From positions 87,342-151,341 of the forward strand of contig JAPKZO010000032.1 in the NCBI GenBank assembly GCA_026393755.1: a stretch of 64,000 nt of DNA, read 5' to 3'. Under the pieces are notes generated by a model that made no database searches, was not told the DNA's origin, and worked only from the letters and a program-made list of their open reading frames with translations. Within the stretch, counting starts at the first letter, position 1. Each line of letters begins with the position of its first letter. Positions 42,184-50,934 of the stretch are shown piece after piece. The position numbers and the translations under genes were made by a program. This DNA comes from Acidobacteriota bacterium (lineage in GTDB: Bacteria > Acidobacteriota > Vicinamibacteria > Vicinamibacterales > JAKQTR01).

Positions 42184-45100
42184 GTGTTTCAGAAGCTGAA
42201 GCTGCTGTCGGCAGACTTGACGGTATACGGCATGGGAGACGTGGCGATCCAGGTCGTCAACTTCCTGCTGCTGCCCGTGTACGTCCTCGTCCTGACGCCG
42301 ACCGACTACGGCGTCCTCGGCGTTCTGCTCGTCGTCGAACAGATACTGCGTGTTGTGTACCGGTGGGGCGTCGATGCCTCGTTCATGCGGTACTACTACG
42401 ACTGCCATGACACCGCCGCCCGTCAACGGCTGGCCAGCACGTTGTTCTTCTTCCTCGTCGTGGCCAGTGGCGGGCTCATGGTCGCCGGCGTTACTGTGGC
42501 GCCGTTCGTGGCGCGCCGGGTGTTCGACAGCCCCGCATACGCGCTGTCGATGCAACTCGTCTTTCTGACCACCTTTCTCAGCTGTCTGTCGTTCCTGCCG
42601 TTTCACGTCATGCGCATCGAGGGCAGGACCAGGACCTTCGTCTCGCTGACGTTCACGGCGAATCTCTCGACGCTTCTCGGCAAGCTCCTGTTCGTCATCG
42701 CGCTGCGGTTGGGCGTGCTCGGCATCTATCTGGCGGATCTGGTCGTCGCGGTGGGCATCATCGTCCTGCTGCTGCCCCGATTCGTCGCGCTGATCCGTCC
42801 GGTGTTCTCGATGCAGGTCCTCAGGGAATGCCTGCGGTTCGGACTGCCGCGGCTGCCGCATGGCATGGCGCACCAGGTCATTGCCGGGGCGGATCGATAC
42901 ATCCTCAGCCTGTTCTATGCCCTGCGCGAGGTCGGCATCTACACCATCGGCGCCAACCTCGGGCTCGGCATGAAGCTCTTTCTGAGCGCGTTCGAGAACG
43001 CGTGGGCGCCGTTCTACTTCTCGGAGATGAAACAACCGGGGGCCAAGCAGACGTTCCGGACGGTAACCACCTATGGGATGACCGTGCTGCTGCTGATGGT
43101 GGCTGGACTGTCGGCGGTGGCCTACGATCTCGTGCGCCTCATGACGAAGCCGGAGTTCTACGGCGCCGCGCGCTTCGTGCCCTGGATCGCGCTGAGCGTG
43201 GCGCTGCAGGGCGTCTATCTGCTGACGTCGATCGGCCTGAACATCACCAAGCGAACCGTCTTCTATCCCGTCTCGACCGGCATCGCCGCCGCCGCCAGTG
43301 TGGCGGCCAGCTTCATCCTGATCCCCCGGTTCGGGGTCGAGGCCGCGGCGTGGTCAAACACCATCGCGTATGGCGTGCTGGCCGGAACCGCGATGTGGTT
43401 CTCGCAGCGGGTCTACCCCATTTCCTATGACTGGGGCCGCCTCGCGCGCGTGGCGGTCGCCGCGGTGCTGTCGACCATGATTGCCAGGATGATCCTGCCG
43501 GTCGGCGTCATGCCGATCATCGGGGTGATCGTCCGCGGGAGTGTGGTGCTGGCGTCATTCACGGGGATACTGGCGCTGTTGGGCTACTTTCAGCCCCGCG
43601 AGATTGACCGGATCAAGTCGCTGGGCCGGCGTCTCTGGCGCAAGTCATCGGCAGGCGGGCCGGTCGAAGGCGAGGCCGACGAAGGCGAGGCCGACGAAGA
43701 GGGACCGGTCGCCAGCTTCGGTCGGATCGAGCGGAACCGCACCGCGCTCGCGGGATACTGCCTCGCGGCGGTGCTGGTACTGGCATTCGCTCTTCGAGTG
43801 CTGGGGATTGGCTTCGGATTGCCGCAACTGTACAACCCGGACGAAGTCTCGATCATGTCGCGGGCTCTCGCCTTTGCAAAAGGCAACCTGAATCCTCATA
43901 ACTTCCTGTATCCGACCTTCTATTTCTACGTGCTCTTCGTGTGGATTGGGGGGTACTTCGTCGTGGCCCTCCTATCGGGCGCGGTCGCCTCGATTGGCGC
44001 CTTCCAGGCCAGTTTCTTCACCGATCCAAGCGGCATCTATCTGGCCGGTCGAAGCCTCAGCGTGGTGTGCGGCGTGCTCACCGTGGTGCTCGTCTACCGG
44101 CTGGGCAGGCGGTTGGCGGGGCGTAGCGGCGGTCTTGCGGCCGCGCTCTTCATGACGGTCGCGCCATTTGCCGTGCGCGATGCGCACTACGTGAAGCACG
44201 ACGTGCCGGCGACGCTCGCGGTGGTCGCAGCCTATCTCGCGCTGTTCGCGCTCGACTCCTGCACCGACCGCTACCGCCGGCGCTGGCTGGTGATGGCTGG
44301 AGCAGCCTGCGGCGTGGCATTCTCGGTCCATTACTACACCGTGTTCCTCGCGCTCCCGCTCGCTGCGGCCGTCATGGCAGGCGAACGCCGCCGGCTGATG
44401 GCGATCAGGGACCTGCTGATTGCGGGTGGTGCGGCCGCCATCGTGTTCGTTGCGCTGTCGCCATTCCTGCTGGTCGAGTTCCGTACCGCGCTGTCAGATA
44501 TGGCCGCCAACCGGAGCATCGTTGTCGATCGCGCCGTCGGTCACGGCCACGGGTGGTTCGGGAGCGCCCGGACCTACGCCGACATGTTCTGGCACGATGC
44601 CGTCGGATGGCCCGTCTTCTTGCTCGGTCTCGTGGGAATCCCTGTGCTGGCTGCGGCCTCGCGACGCCAGGCGGTGCTGCTGCTGCTGTTCCCGGTGGCC
44701 TTCATGGTGTTCATTGCGAACACGGTCCCGGCCACCAGGTACCTCAACCCGGTCATTCCATTCGTGGCCGTGTCGGCCGGCGCCGCCGTTGCGGCGTTCG
44801 CGAGGATGCTGGGAGGGCGGCGGCAAGTCGCGGCACTCGTCGTGTGCCTGCTGGCGGCGGTCCCTGGCGCCACAGCCAGTATCGCCTCGGGCCTGTTCTT
44901 CAGGCAGATCGATACCCGCACGCTCGCTCTGCGCTACATCGAACACCAGATTCAGCCGGGATCGGGCGTCGCCGTCCAGCCATACTCGGTGCCGGTTCTC
45001 CAATCACGGGAAGGCCTCATCGAGTCGCTGCGAGCAAATCTCGGCGACGAGCGTCGCGCGTCAGCCAAGTTCCAGCTCCGGCTCGCGCTCACTCCTTATC

Positions 45101-45462
45101 CGGAGCCGGGATATCGAACGATCTTCCTCGGCGACGGAGGCCTGGATGCGGACAAGATCTACGTCGGCTACGCGCAGTTGGGCGGAACGAGAGGCTTGAG
45201 CGCCCTGCGGGCTCACGGCGTGACCTGCATCATCGTCAAACGCTACAATGTCCCTTCCCCGGAAACGGTGCCGTTCCTCACGGCGCTTGAATCCGAGGGA
45301 CGATTGCTCGCGACGTTCTCGCCTTACCGTCCCGGAACCGTCCGGACGGCCGAGACAGAGCCAGAGCCGTATGTCCATAACACCGACGCCCGCATCACGG
45401 CCGAACTGGAGCGCCCTGGCCCTGTGATCGAAATCTGGCAGCTCCCGGATCGAACTTCATGA
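42184..45462 (+). CDS. Wzx-like flippase fused to GT39-like glycosyltransferase
   Basis: A single uninterrupted 1092-codon frame. Residues 1 to about 485 form a MOP-superfamily flippase (Wzx/O-antigen type, about 12-14 helices): VYGMGDVAIQVVNFLLLPVY, PTDYGVLGVLLVVEQIL, RFGLPRLPHGMAHQVIAGAD and a pattern of paired helices to GILALLGYFQP. A charged linker follows (about 486-519) with EGEAD twice. From about 520 to 1092 there is a GT-C enzyme: first helix, then the acidic motif YNPDEVSIMSRALAF (D553, E554), VRDAHYVKHDVPATLAVVA and FLALPLAAAVMAG, and a soluble outer C-terminal domain. One protein could thus flip a lipid-linked glycan and add a sugar to it outside. The start is GTG 42184. The stop overlaps the next GT2 gene (ATGA). 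Confidence 0.8.
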   Translation: MFQKLKLLSADLTVYGMGDVAIQVVNFLLLPVYVLVLTPTDYGVLGVLLVVEQILRVVYRWGVDASFMRYYYDCHDTAARQRLASTLFFFLVVASGGLMVAGVTVAPFVARRVFDSPAYALSMQLVFLTTFLSCLSFLPFHVMRIEGRTRTFVSLTFTANLSTLLGKLLFVIALRLGVLGIYLADLVVAVGIIVLLLPRFVALIRPVFSMQVLRECLRFGLPRLPHGMAHQVIAGADRYILSLFYALREVGIYTIGANLGLGMKLFLSAFENAWAPFYFSEMKQPGAKQTFRTVTTYGMTVLLLMVAGLSAVAYDLVRLMTKPEFYGAARFVPWIALSVALQGVYLLTSIGLNITKRTVFYPVSTGIAAAASVAASFILIPRFGVEAAAWSNTIAYGVLAGTAMWFSQRVYPISYDWGRLARVAVAAVLSTMIARMILPVGVMPIIGVIVRGSVVLASFTGILALLGYFQPREIDRIKSLGRRLWRKSSAGGPVEGEADEGEADEEGPVASFGRIERNRTALAGYCLAAVLVLAFALRVLGIGFGLPQLYNPDEVSIMSRALAFAKGNLNPHNFLYPTFYFYVLFVWIGGYFVVALLSGAVASIGAFQASFFTDPSGIYLAGRSLSVVCGVLTVVLVYRLGRRLAGRSGGLAAALFMTVAPFAVRDAHYVKHDVPATLAVVAAYLALFALDSCTDRYRRRWLVMAGAACGVAFSVHYYTVFLALPLAAAVMAGERRRLMAIRDLLIAGGAAAIVFVALSPFLLVEFRTALSDMAANRSIVVDRAVGHGHGWFGSARTYADMFWHDAVGWPVFLLGLVGIPVLAAASRRQAVLLLLFPVAFMVFIANTVPATRYLNPVIPFVAVSAGAAVAAFARMLGGRRQVAALVVCLLAAVPGATASIASGLFFRQIDTRTLALRYIEHQIQPGSGVAVQPYSVPVLQSREGLIESLRANLGDERRASAKFQLRLALTPYPEPGYRTIFLGDGGLDADKIYVGYAQLGGTRGLSALRAHGVTCIIVKRYNVPSPETVPFLTALESEGRLLATFSPYRPGTVRTAETEPEPYVHNTDARITAELERPGPVIEIWQLPDRTS
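43666..43695 (+). repeat. Exact 15-bp tandem duplication in the fusion linker
   Basis: GAAGGCGAGGCCGAC at 43666-43680 is repeated exactly at 43681-43695, encoding EGEAD twice (residues 495-504). It is in frame and falls precisely in the linker between flippase and transferase halves, followed by a partial third copy (GAAGAG). Slippage here could change linker length without breaking the frame. Confidence 0.9.
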
Positions 45463-46184
45463 GCGCCCGTCCGGATCTCTCGGTCGTGGTGCCGGTCCAC
45501 AACGAGGCGTCCCGCGTCGTTGCGGGGTTGCAGGCGCTCGTCAGCTATCTCGCGGCGCTTCCACTCACTTCGGAGATCGTCCTGGTTGATGATGGCAGCA
45601 GCGACGAGACCGTGCCCCTCGCGCGACCCTTGCTGCCGGCAACAGGTCAACTGATGGAGGAACCCCATCGGGGAAAGGGGGGCGCGGTCCGCGCAGGCAT
45701 GCTGTCGGCTCGGGGTGAGTGCGTCATCTTCCTCGACATCGACATGGCGACGCCGCTGCGCTTCGTTGCCCCATGCGTTGAGCGCCTGCACGCGAATGCC
45801 GACGTGGTGATCGGCAGCCGGCGGACCGCTGACGCCAGGATTGAGCGGCACCAGGGACGGCTCCGCGAGTGGCTCGGCGTGGGATTCTCCCTGATGTCGC
45901 GGCTGATCACCGGCGCCCGAGTCAGTGATTTCACGTGCGGATTCAAGGGATTCCGCCGGGATGCCGCCCAGGCGATCTTCAGTCTGCAGCGTGTCGACAA
46001 CTGGAGTTTCGATGCGGAGGTGTTGTTTCTGGCCAACAGGCTCGGCCTTCGCGTGGAGGAACTGCCCGTGGTGTGGACCAACGACACGCGATCCAAGGTC
46101 CGCCTCGGGCGCGACATCCTCGGATCGCTGGCGGGCCTGCTGACGATCCGCGCCAACCACCTGCTCGGCCGGTATCGCCGGTAG
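45459..46184 (+). CDS. GT2 polyprenyl-phosphate glycosyltransferase
   Basis: A 241-residue GT-A enzyme. It shows SVVVPVHNEASRVVAGLQAL, IVLVDDGSSDETVPLARPL, HRGKGGAVRAGMLSARGE, the metal site IFLDIDMATPLRFVAP, VVIGSRRTADARIERHQG and DFTCGFKGFRRDAAQAIF, and lacks membrane helices. This is the DPM1/ALG5-like pattern. ATG 45459 overlaps the stop of the flippase-GT fusion, so it is the best candidate to make the polyprenyl-phosphate sugar used by that protein. Confidence 0.88.
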   Translation: MSARPDLSVVVPVHNEASRVVAGLQALVSYLAALPLTSEIVLVDDGSSDETVPLARPLLPATGQLMEEPHRGKGGAVRAGMLSARGECVIFLDIDMATPLRFVAPCVERLHANADVVIGSRRTADARIERHQGRLREWLGVGFSLMSRLITGARVSDFTCGFKGFRRDAAQAIFSLQRVDNWSFDAEVLFLANRLGLRVEELPVVWTNDTRSKVRLGRDILGSLAGLLTIRANHLLGRYRR

Positions 46185-46193
46185 CCGGGCCTG

Positions 46194-47957
46194 TCACCTG
46201 CTCATCGGCGGGCTCGCGCGGATTGGCTTGACGATCAACCCCGCGAGGTCGCGCCCGCCAGTCGATTCCGAGACCGGAAATCGCGCCGTCACGCGCCAGC
46301 CTGGTGACGCGTGAAGCACCTCGAGGATCGTCTCCCCTTCATACCCGATTCGCGGTGCGAGGTAGGTGAGGACATAGGGAACCCTGGCCCACAGTTCCTT
46401 GTCGTCGTAGTTGCCGAAATGCAAACCGACGTACAGGGGGCGAATGCCGTTCTCCAGCGCGAGCCCGTTTGCCAGCTTCCCGAGCACCGGCGTGCCCCAG
46501 GGCAGCAATCGCCCAACCTCTCGCGAGGCCTCGACGTTCTTGTAGGTGCGCCCCGCGGCCCACTGCGTGTACTGCGCCAGATCGCCCGCCACGATGACCG
46601 CGGCCACGGCCAGCGCGCTTGCCGGCATCCAGGTCGTCGTGAGAAAACGTCCCACGCCCCGCCGCCAGAACGCGAGCCCGCCAGCCAGACTGATCACGGC
46701 GAGCAATGCCGCCAGCCGGACCCCCGGCTTCGGTTCGTAGAGGAACGGCAGTCTCGCGAGCGCCCCCCAACCCGTGTAGAGGGCGAAGGCCGCAATCGGC
46801 AGGAGCCACCAGGCCTGCTTCAGCGTCAACTCCCGGACGTGCTCAGGCAGCAGCCGGCGATCCCTGCCGAGCGTCAGAGAGGCCACGCCGATCATCGCGG
46901 GGATCAGGTACACGAACCGGCGCTCGTTCCCCGTGTCCTGAAGGATCAACTCCATGACGCCGAGCGCCAGCCAGAGTGAGAGCAGGCGATCGCCAGCCGG
47001 CCGACGCTTCCAGTCGATCAGGCCCGCGAGTAGCCCGGCCATTGACAGCCACGTCAGCGCCAGCATGCGGGTGAAGAAGTCGTGCACGATCGGGAACCAG
47101 CTGGCGCGGGTGATGACCACCGACAACCCGGACGCCGCTCTGCGCTGACCGTACAGCTTGATGTTGTAGAACGCGTACTCGGACCAGTTCGGGATGACGA
47201 ATGCCAGCAGCGCCGCCATTGAAAAGACGACGAGGCCAGTCAGCGTCCATCCTGCCGCCCGCGCCTCCTGCGCGGTGTCTTGGCTCTCGGTGGCGCCGGA
47301 TCGCGTTGCGGCGACGTGGCGGTACAGCGCCCAGCAGCAATCGAGTCCGAGGCCGACAACGAAGAACGCGGCCGACGCCTTGGTGCAAAACGACGTGACG
47401 GCCAGCGCGCCAGCGACGAATCCGAGCACCGGCCGCCGGCGGGAGGCGGCATACGCACTCCACGCCATGACCATGAGGCCAATCATGGTGGCTTCGAGCA
47501 GCGCGACGCGCCCGTACATGACGTAGATGTAGTTGGTCGCGGCCAGACACGCGGCGATCGCCGCCGACGACCGGGTTCCCACGCTGCGGATTCCGACGGC
47601 CAATGCCAGCACCGACAGCGCGCTGAAGAGAATCGACGGCAGCCGGGCCTGGCTCAGCCCGACGCCCAGGGCCTTGAAGACCGACCACTCGATCCCCGTG
47701 AAGACCGGCGACACGAACATCGGATTCCAGCCGTCGGTGCGCCACTGGTCGAAGAGCACTCGGTTGCGGGCGTTATGCACCCACACGCCCTCGTCGTGCC
47801 AGACGATGCCGACGGTGGCGTGAGACGGCGGGTCAGCCGGCTGAAAGGCGCCGCGCAATCCGAGGCCCACAAGGCAGGCCAGGGCCACGGCCAGGATAAA
47901 GCGGCTCCTGGTGGGCGTTCCGATGCTGGCCGGCAGAGTGTGCAGCCGTTGGCGCAT
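46194..47957 (-). CDS. GT39-like membrane glycosyltransferase
   Basis: A 587-residue polytopic protein. An N-terminal helix (FILAVALACLVGLGLRGAF) is followed by an outer loop with the acidic motif VGIVWHDEGVWVHNARN (D55, E56), then MFVSPVFTGIEWSVFKALGV and about ten further helices. The pattern matches the PMT/ArnT-like GT-C class. A GGAAG nine bases before ATG 47957 supports that start. The frame stays open upstream with protein-like text to ATG 48101, which would overlap the divergent gene at 48050, so the true N terminus is uncertain. It is convergent with the GT2 gene ending at 46184. Confidence 0.78.
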   Translation of the reverse strand: MRQRLHTLPASIGTPTRSRFILAVALACLVGLGLRGAFQPADPPSHATVGIVWHDEGVWVHNARNRVLFDQWRTDGWNPMFVSPVFTGIEWSVFKALGVGLSQARLPSILFSALSVLALAVGIRSVGTRSSAAIAACLAATNYIYVMYGRVALLEATMIGLMVMAWSAYAASRRRPVLGFVAGALAVTSFCTKASAAFFVVGLGLDCCWALYRHVAATRSGATESQDTAQEARAAGWTLTGLVVFSMAALLAFVIPNWSEYAFYNIKLYGQRRAASGLSVVITRASWFPIVHDFFTRMLALTWLSMAGLLAGLIDWKRRPAGDRLLSLWLALGVMELILQDTGNERRFVYLIPAMIGVASLTLGRDRRLLPEHVRELTLKQAWWLLPIAAFALYTGWGALARLPFLYEPKPGVRLAALLAVISLAGGLAFWRRGVGRFLTTTWMPASALAVAAVIVAGDLAQYTQWAAGRTYKNVEASREVGRLLPWGTPVLGKLANGLALENGIRPLYVGLHFGNYDDKELWARVPYVLTYLAPRIGYEGETILEVLHASPGWRVTARFPVSESTGGRDLAGLIVKPIRASPPMSR

Positions 47958-48036
47958 GGCAAAGTACTTCCACTCGCGCTCGATGATATCGACGCCCGGG
48001 AACCGCCGCAAAAGTGTACGCCACGAGTCGCCAATA

Positions 48037-48042
48037 TAGAAT
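48037..48042 (+). promoter_or_regulatory. -10 element placed for a leaderless start
   Basis: TAGAAT, seven bases before ATG 48050, without a Shine-Dalgarno. The arrangement is identical to that at 42171. The -35 region is weak (GTGTAC at 17 bases). Confidence 0.45.
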
Positions 48043-48049
48043 AGTTCAG

Positions 48050-49222
48050 ATGTCTCCCCTGCATGTCCTGCTGGATCCGCTCGCGCGAGTCCTGCGTGCA
48101 TCTCCGGCCGTGAACCGGGTCTGGGCTCGCGTCCGGTCCTGGCGGCTCGAGCGTGGCGCCCGGCGTATCCTGGCCAGACGCGACGGCAGTGCCGGGCGGC
48201 TGCCGGGCGGCGTCGTGTTCGAAGCGACGATGCGCTGCAACCTGCACTGCGCGTTCTGCTACGTCGGTGCGCTGCTGAACGTCGAAGGCGAGTGGCGGGA
48301 GGAACTGTCGCTCGATCGGCTCGACCGCGCGTTCCCTGAAAGCCAGGGACTTCAAATCAGCTTGACCGGCGGCGAGATCTTCGTTCGCAAGGACATCGTC
48401 GCCGCACTCGACCTGTTTCGCCGGAAGCGCTACGTCTGCGGGTATCTGACCACCAACGGCACCGCCATCACCGACGAGCGGGCGGAGGCGCTCGCGCAGT
48501 TGGCCATCCAAGGGTTCGTCAAACACATCAGCGTGTCGATTGATGGTCCTCCCGAGATCCACGACGTGGCACGCGGGGCGAAAGGGACCTTCGAGCAAAC
48601 GGCCAGGGGCGTGAGACGTCTCCGGGCGGCTGCCGGCCGAACCGGGGCGCCGCTTCGCGTCAGCATCAACACCACCGTCGCCGCCGACAGTATCGAGTCG
48701 CTCCATCGCATGGCCGACGTGGCCCGCGATCTCGGCGTCGACGCGATCGGCCTGAACCACCTGATGTACAGCACGCCGGAAGAGGTGGACCAGACGCTTC
48801 GGATCCTCGGCGTGGCCGACCCGGCGGTCATCGCGACGTACGTGACACGGGATCCAGGCGTCGCGCCCGCCCGAGTGAGCAGTCAGGTGAACGCACTGCA
48901 GAGACAATGCCGCGAGCGAGGCATCAAGTTCGATTTCCGTCCGCGCGTGCGACCCGAGCTTGTGGACGCGTACTACACGCCGGGAACGTCGCTCTCAGGA
49001 CGGTGCCTCTACCCGTTCCGTCATGCCCGCGTGGGCTTCAGCGGCAAGGTCTACTTTTGCCCGTTCATCCGGGTCGTGGTGGGGGATCTTGCCACCGAGA
49101 CGCTGGGACAGGTGTGGACGTCAGAGCGCTATGCGGCCATGCGCCGCCAGTTGCTCGAACACAAGCTGTTCCCCGTGTGCCGGCGATGCTGCAAGGTCGA
49201 GCTTGAACGACCGGGCGCGTGA
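48050..49222 (+). CDS. Radical SAM protein with SPASM-like C terminus
   Basis: A 390-residue enzyme. The cluster is ATMRCNLHCAFCYVGALL with C63, C67 and C70. Next come LQISLTGGEIFVRKDIVAAL, GYLTTNGTAITDERAEAL and HISVSIDGPPEIHDVARG, as in the PqqE/anaerobic-sulfatase-maturase-like group. The C-terminal region has GRCLYPF, GKVYFCPFIRVVVGDL and FPVCRRCCKVE, giving enough Cys for auxiliary clusters. Its substrate could be a sugar, lipid or peptide. It is divergent from a GT-C gene and ends 15 bases from a convergent B12-type radical SAM gene. Confidence 0.86.
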   Translation: MSPLHVLLDPLARVLRASPAVNRVWARVRSWRLERGARRILARRDGSAGRLPGGVVFEATMRCNLHCAFCYVGALLNVEGEWREELSLDRLDRAFPESQGLQISLTGGEIFVRKDIVAALDLFRRKRYVCGYLTTNGTAITDERAEALAQLAIQGFVKHISVSIDGPPEIHDVARGAKGTFEQTARGVRRLRAAAGRTGAPLRVSINTTVAADSIESLHRMADVARDLGVDAIGLNHLMYSTPEEVDQTLRILGVADPAVIATYVTRDPGVAPARVSSQVNALQRQCRERGIKFDFRPRVRPELVDAYYTPGTSLSGRCLYPFRHARVGFSGKVYFCPFIRVVVGDLATETLGQVWTSERYAAMRRQLLEHKLFPVCRRCCKVELERPGA

Positions 49223-49237
49223 CGGCAGTCGGCAGGG

Positions 49238-50818
49238 CTATTGGGGCGGCTGTTCGATTGACTCGTCCCTTCGCGGGCGGACACCGCGCCGGAACACGTA
49301 CCCGAGAAAGACCACGCCCAGCTTCAACAGGTTCCACGCGTCGGCGGGCGACCGCATGGCGCCCAGCCTTGCGCGGAGGTTGTAACCGCTGATGGCCCCG
49401 GCGCCGTAGTACTCGAACTTCAGCCGGTTGAGCTCGCGAAGGCCCATCTGCGGCTGCAGCAGCGTCGGCACCGCGATCGGCCGGTTGTTCATGCGGTTCT
49501 CCGGATAGTACCGCTCGCTGGTCCAGTCGAAATCCTCCGCCATCAGGCCCCGCTGCCTGGCGTAGCGCTCGACCTCGGTGCCGGGCATGATGCTGCAGCC
49601 GGCGCCGAGCGCGAGCTGGTTGATGAGCGGCTTGGTGCGCCTCATGAAGCGCACCGTCATCATGCCGTCCTCGAACGTCTCGTCAGGCAGGCCGAACATG
49701 AAGAATGCCTTCGTATAGATGTCGAGCCTCTTGCACCAGTCGAGGACCCGCTCGACCTGCTCGAGCTTAATCCCTTTGTGAATCCGCTTGAGCATCACCG
49801 GCGAAGCGGTCTCGACGCCGAAGGAGACGAACCGGCACCCGAGACTCCTCATCCGTTTCAGCAGGTCGAAGTCGACGGTATTCACACGAATCTCGCAGTA
49901 CCAGGTGAACCGCAGCTTGCGCCGTTCGATCTCGTCGAGGATGCCGACCACGTGCGCGCGATTGAGCGTAAACGTGTCGTCGAAGAACCAGATGGCGCCC
50001 AGGCCGTACCGGCCGAGCAGATCTTCGATTTCGTCGGCGACGCGTGCGGCCGAGCGGCGGCGATGGCGGACGCCCCACATCACAGAGGTCGAGCAGAACG
50101 AGCAAAAGACCGGGCACCCGCGCGAACTCATGACGGTGGTCGCCTTCTGGCCGAAGAGCGTCTGCCCATAGGCGGGGATATCGAGCAGGTGGCGGGCGGG
50201 AACGGGAATCGAATCCAGATCCTCGATGAAGGCCCCGACGGGGTTGTCAACGATCTCGCCGTCGCGCCGGAATGACAGGCCCGCTACGGCGGTCATGTCC
50301 CCAGAGCCAGCCAGCGCGGTCACCAGTTGGCGCATCGGTACCTCGCCCTCGCCTCTGACGACGAAGTCCACCTCGGCGATCTTCTCGAGCGTATTGCGAG
50401 ACGCAAACGTCACATGCGGGCCGCCGAGCACAAGAGGCACGTCGGGCAGCACGCGCTTGCTGAGCCGGGCGGCTCGGAATTGCTCGTACCGCGTCCAGGT
50501 CGTGCCCGTAATGCCGACCAGATCCGGCCGCGTGTCGCCGAGCGCCCGCTCGAGTGCCGGGTAGTCCATCTGGCGGGCCGGACAATCGAGGATCTCGACG
50601 CGGTGACCGTCTTCTTCGAGAACCGCAGCCAGCCACGCAAGTCCGAGCGGCGGCATCGGCACCTTGCCCAGCTGCGACTTGCCGGCGGGCGGCGACATGA
50701 GAAGAACGCTCCGGGCGTTGGGCGGGTGGATCACGGATTGGTCGATGGCGGGTGCGCCGATTCCCTGCGTCTGTGCGTGCGTCTGTGCGAACCGGGCAGC
50801 CACAATAAAGTGTAGCAT
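49238..50818 (-). CDS. B12-binding-domain radical SAM enzyme
   Basis: A 526-residue protein. Residues 35-190 form the cobalamin-binding Rossmann domain (LLMSPPAGKSQLGKVPMPPL, GLAWLAAVLEEDGHRVEIL, PLVLGGPHVTFASR, VVRGEGEVPMRQL); the DxHxxG His motif is not seen. The radical SAM cluster is SSRGCPVFCSFCSTSVMWG (C235, C239, C242), followed by IWFFDDTFTLNR and FVSFGVETASPVML. The class often methylates or rearranges unactivated carbons. ATG 50818 is used; a GTG at 50803 behind TACACT is an alternative leaderless start. Confidence 0.87.
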   Translation of the reverse strand: MLHFIVAARFAQTHAQTQGIGAPAIDQSVIHPPNARSVLLMSPPAGKSQLGKVPMPPLGLAWLAAVLEEDGHRVEILDCPARQMDYPALERALGDTRPDLVGITGTTWTRYEQFRAARLSKRVLPDVPLVLGGPHVTFASRNTLEKIAEVDFVVRGEGEVPMRQLVTALAGSGDMTAVAGLSFRRDGEIVDNPVGAFIEDLDSIPVPARHLLDIPAYGQTLFGQKATTVMSSRGCPVFCSFCSTSVMWGVRHRRRSAARVADEIEDLLGRYGLGAIWFFDDTFTLNRAHVVGILDEIERRKLRFTWYCEIRVNTVDFDLLKRMRSLGCRFVSFGVETASPVMLKRIHKGIKLEQVERVLDWCKRLDIYTKAFFMFGLPDETFEDGMMTVRFMRRTKPLINQLALGAGCSIMPGTEVERYARQRGLMAEDFDWTSERYYPENRMNNRPIAVPTLLQPQMGLRELNRLKFEYYGAGAISGYNLRARLGAMRSPADAWNLLKLGVVFLGYVFRRGVRPRRDESIEQPPQ

Positions 50819-50901
50819 CCGCGCCCCCGAGATCGCATCCCTGTGACGCGGGCGAGTGAATGCTGCGACCCGAATCCTTTCGCTGCTCAGACGGCCTACG
50901 G

Positions 50902-50907
50902 TAGAAT
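50902..50907 (+). promoter_or_regulatory. Candidate -10 element before methyltransferase gene
   Basis: TAGAAT in the 116-base divergent gap, 27 bases before GTG 50935. The -35 position reads TTCGCT, so only a weak promoter is predicted. No operator repeats are seen. Confidence 0.35.
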
Positions 50908-50934
50908 CGGGGCTGCCCGACAAATATCCTCGCT

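Noticed and set aside
41590..43035. A 481-codon minus-strand open frame
   Set aside because: It spans the end of a radical SAM gene and the start of the flippase fusion in antisense; composition typical of a GC-driven shadow.
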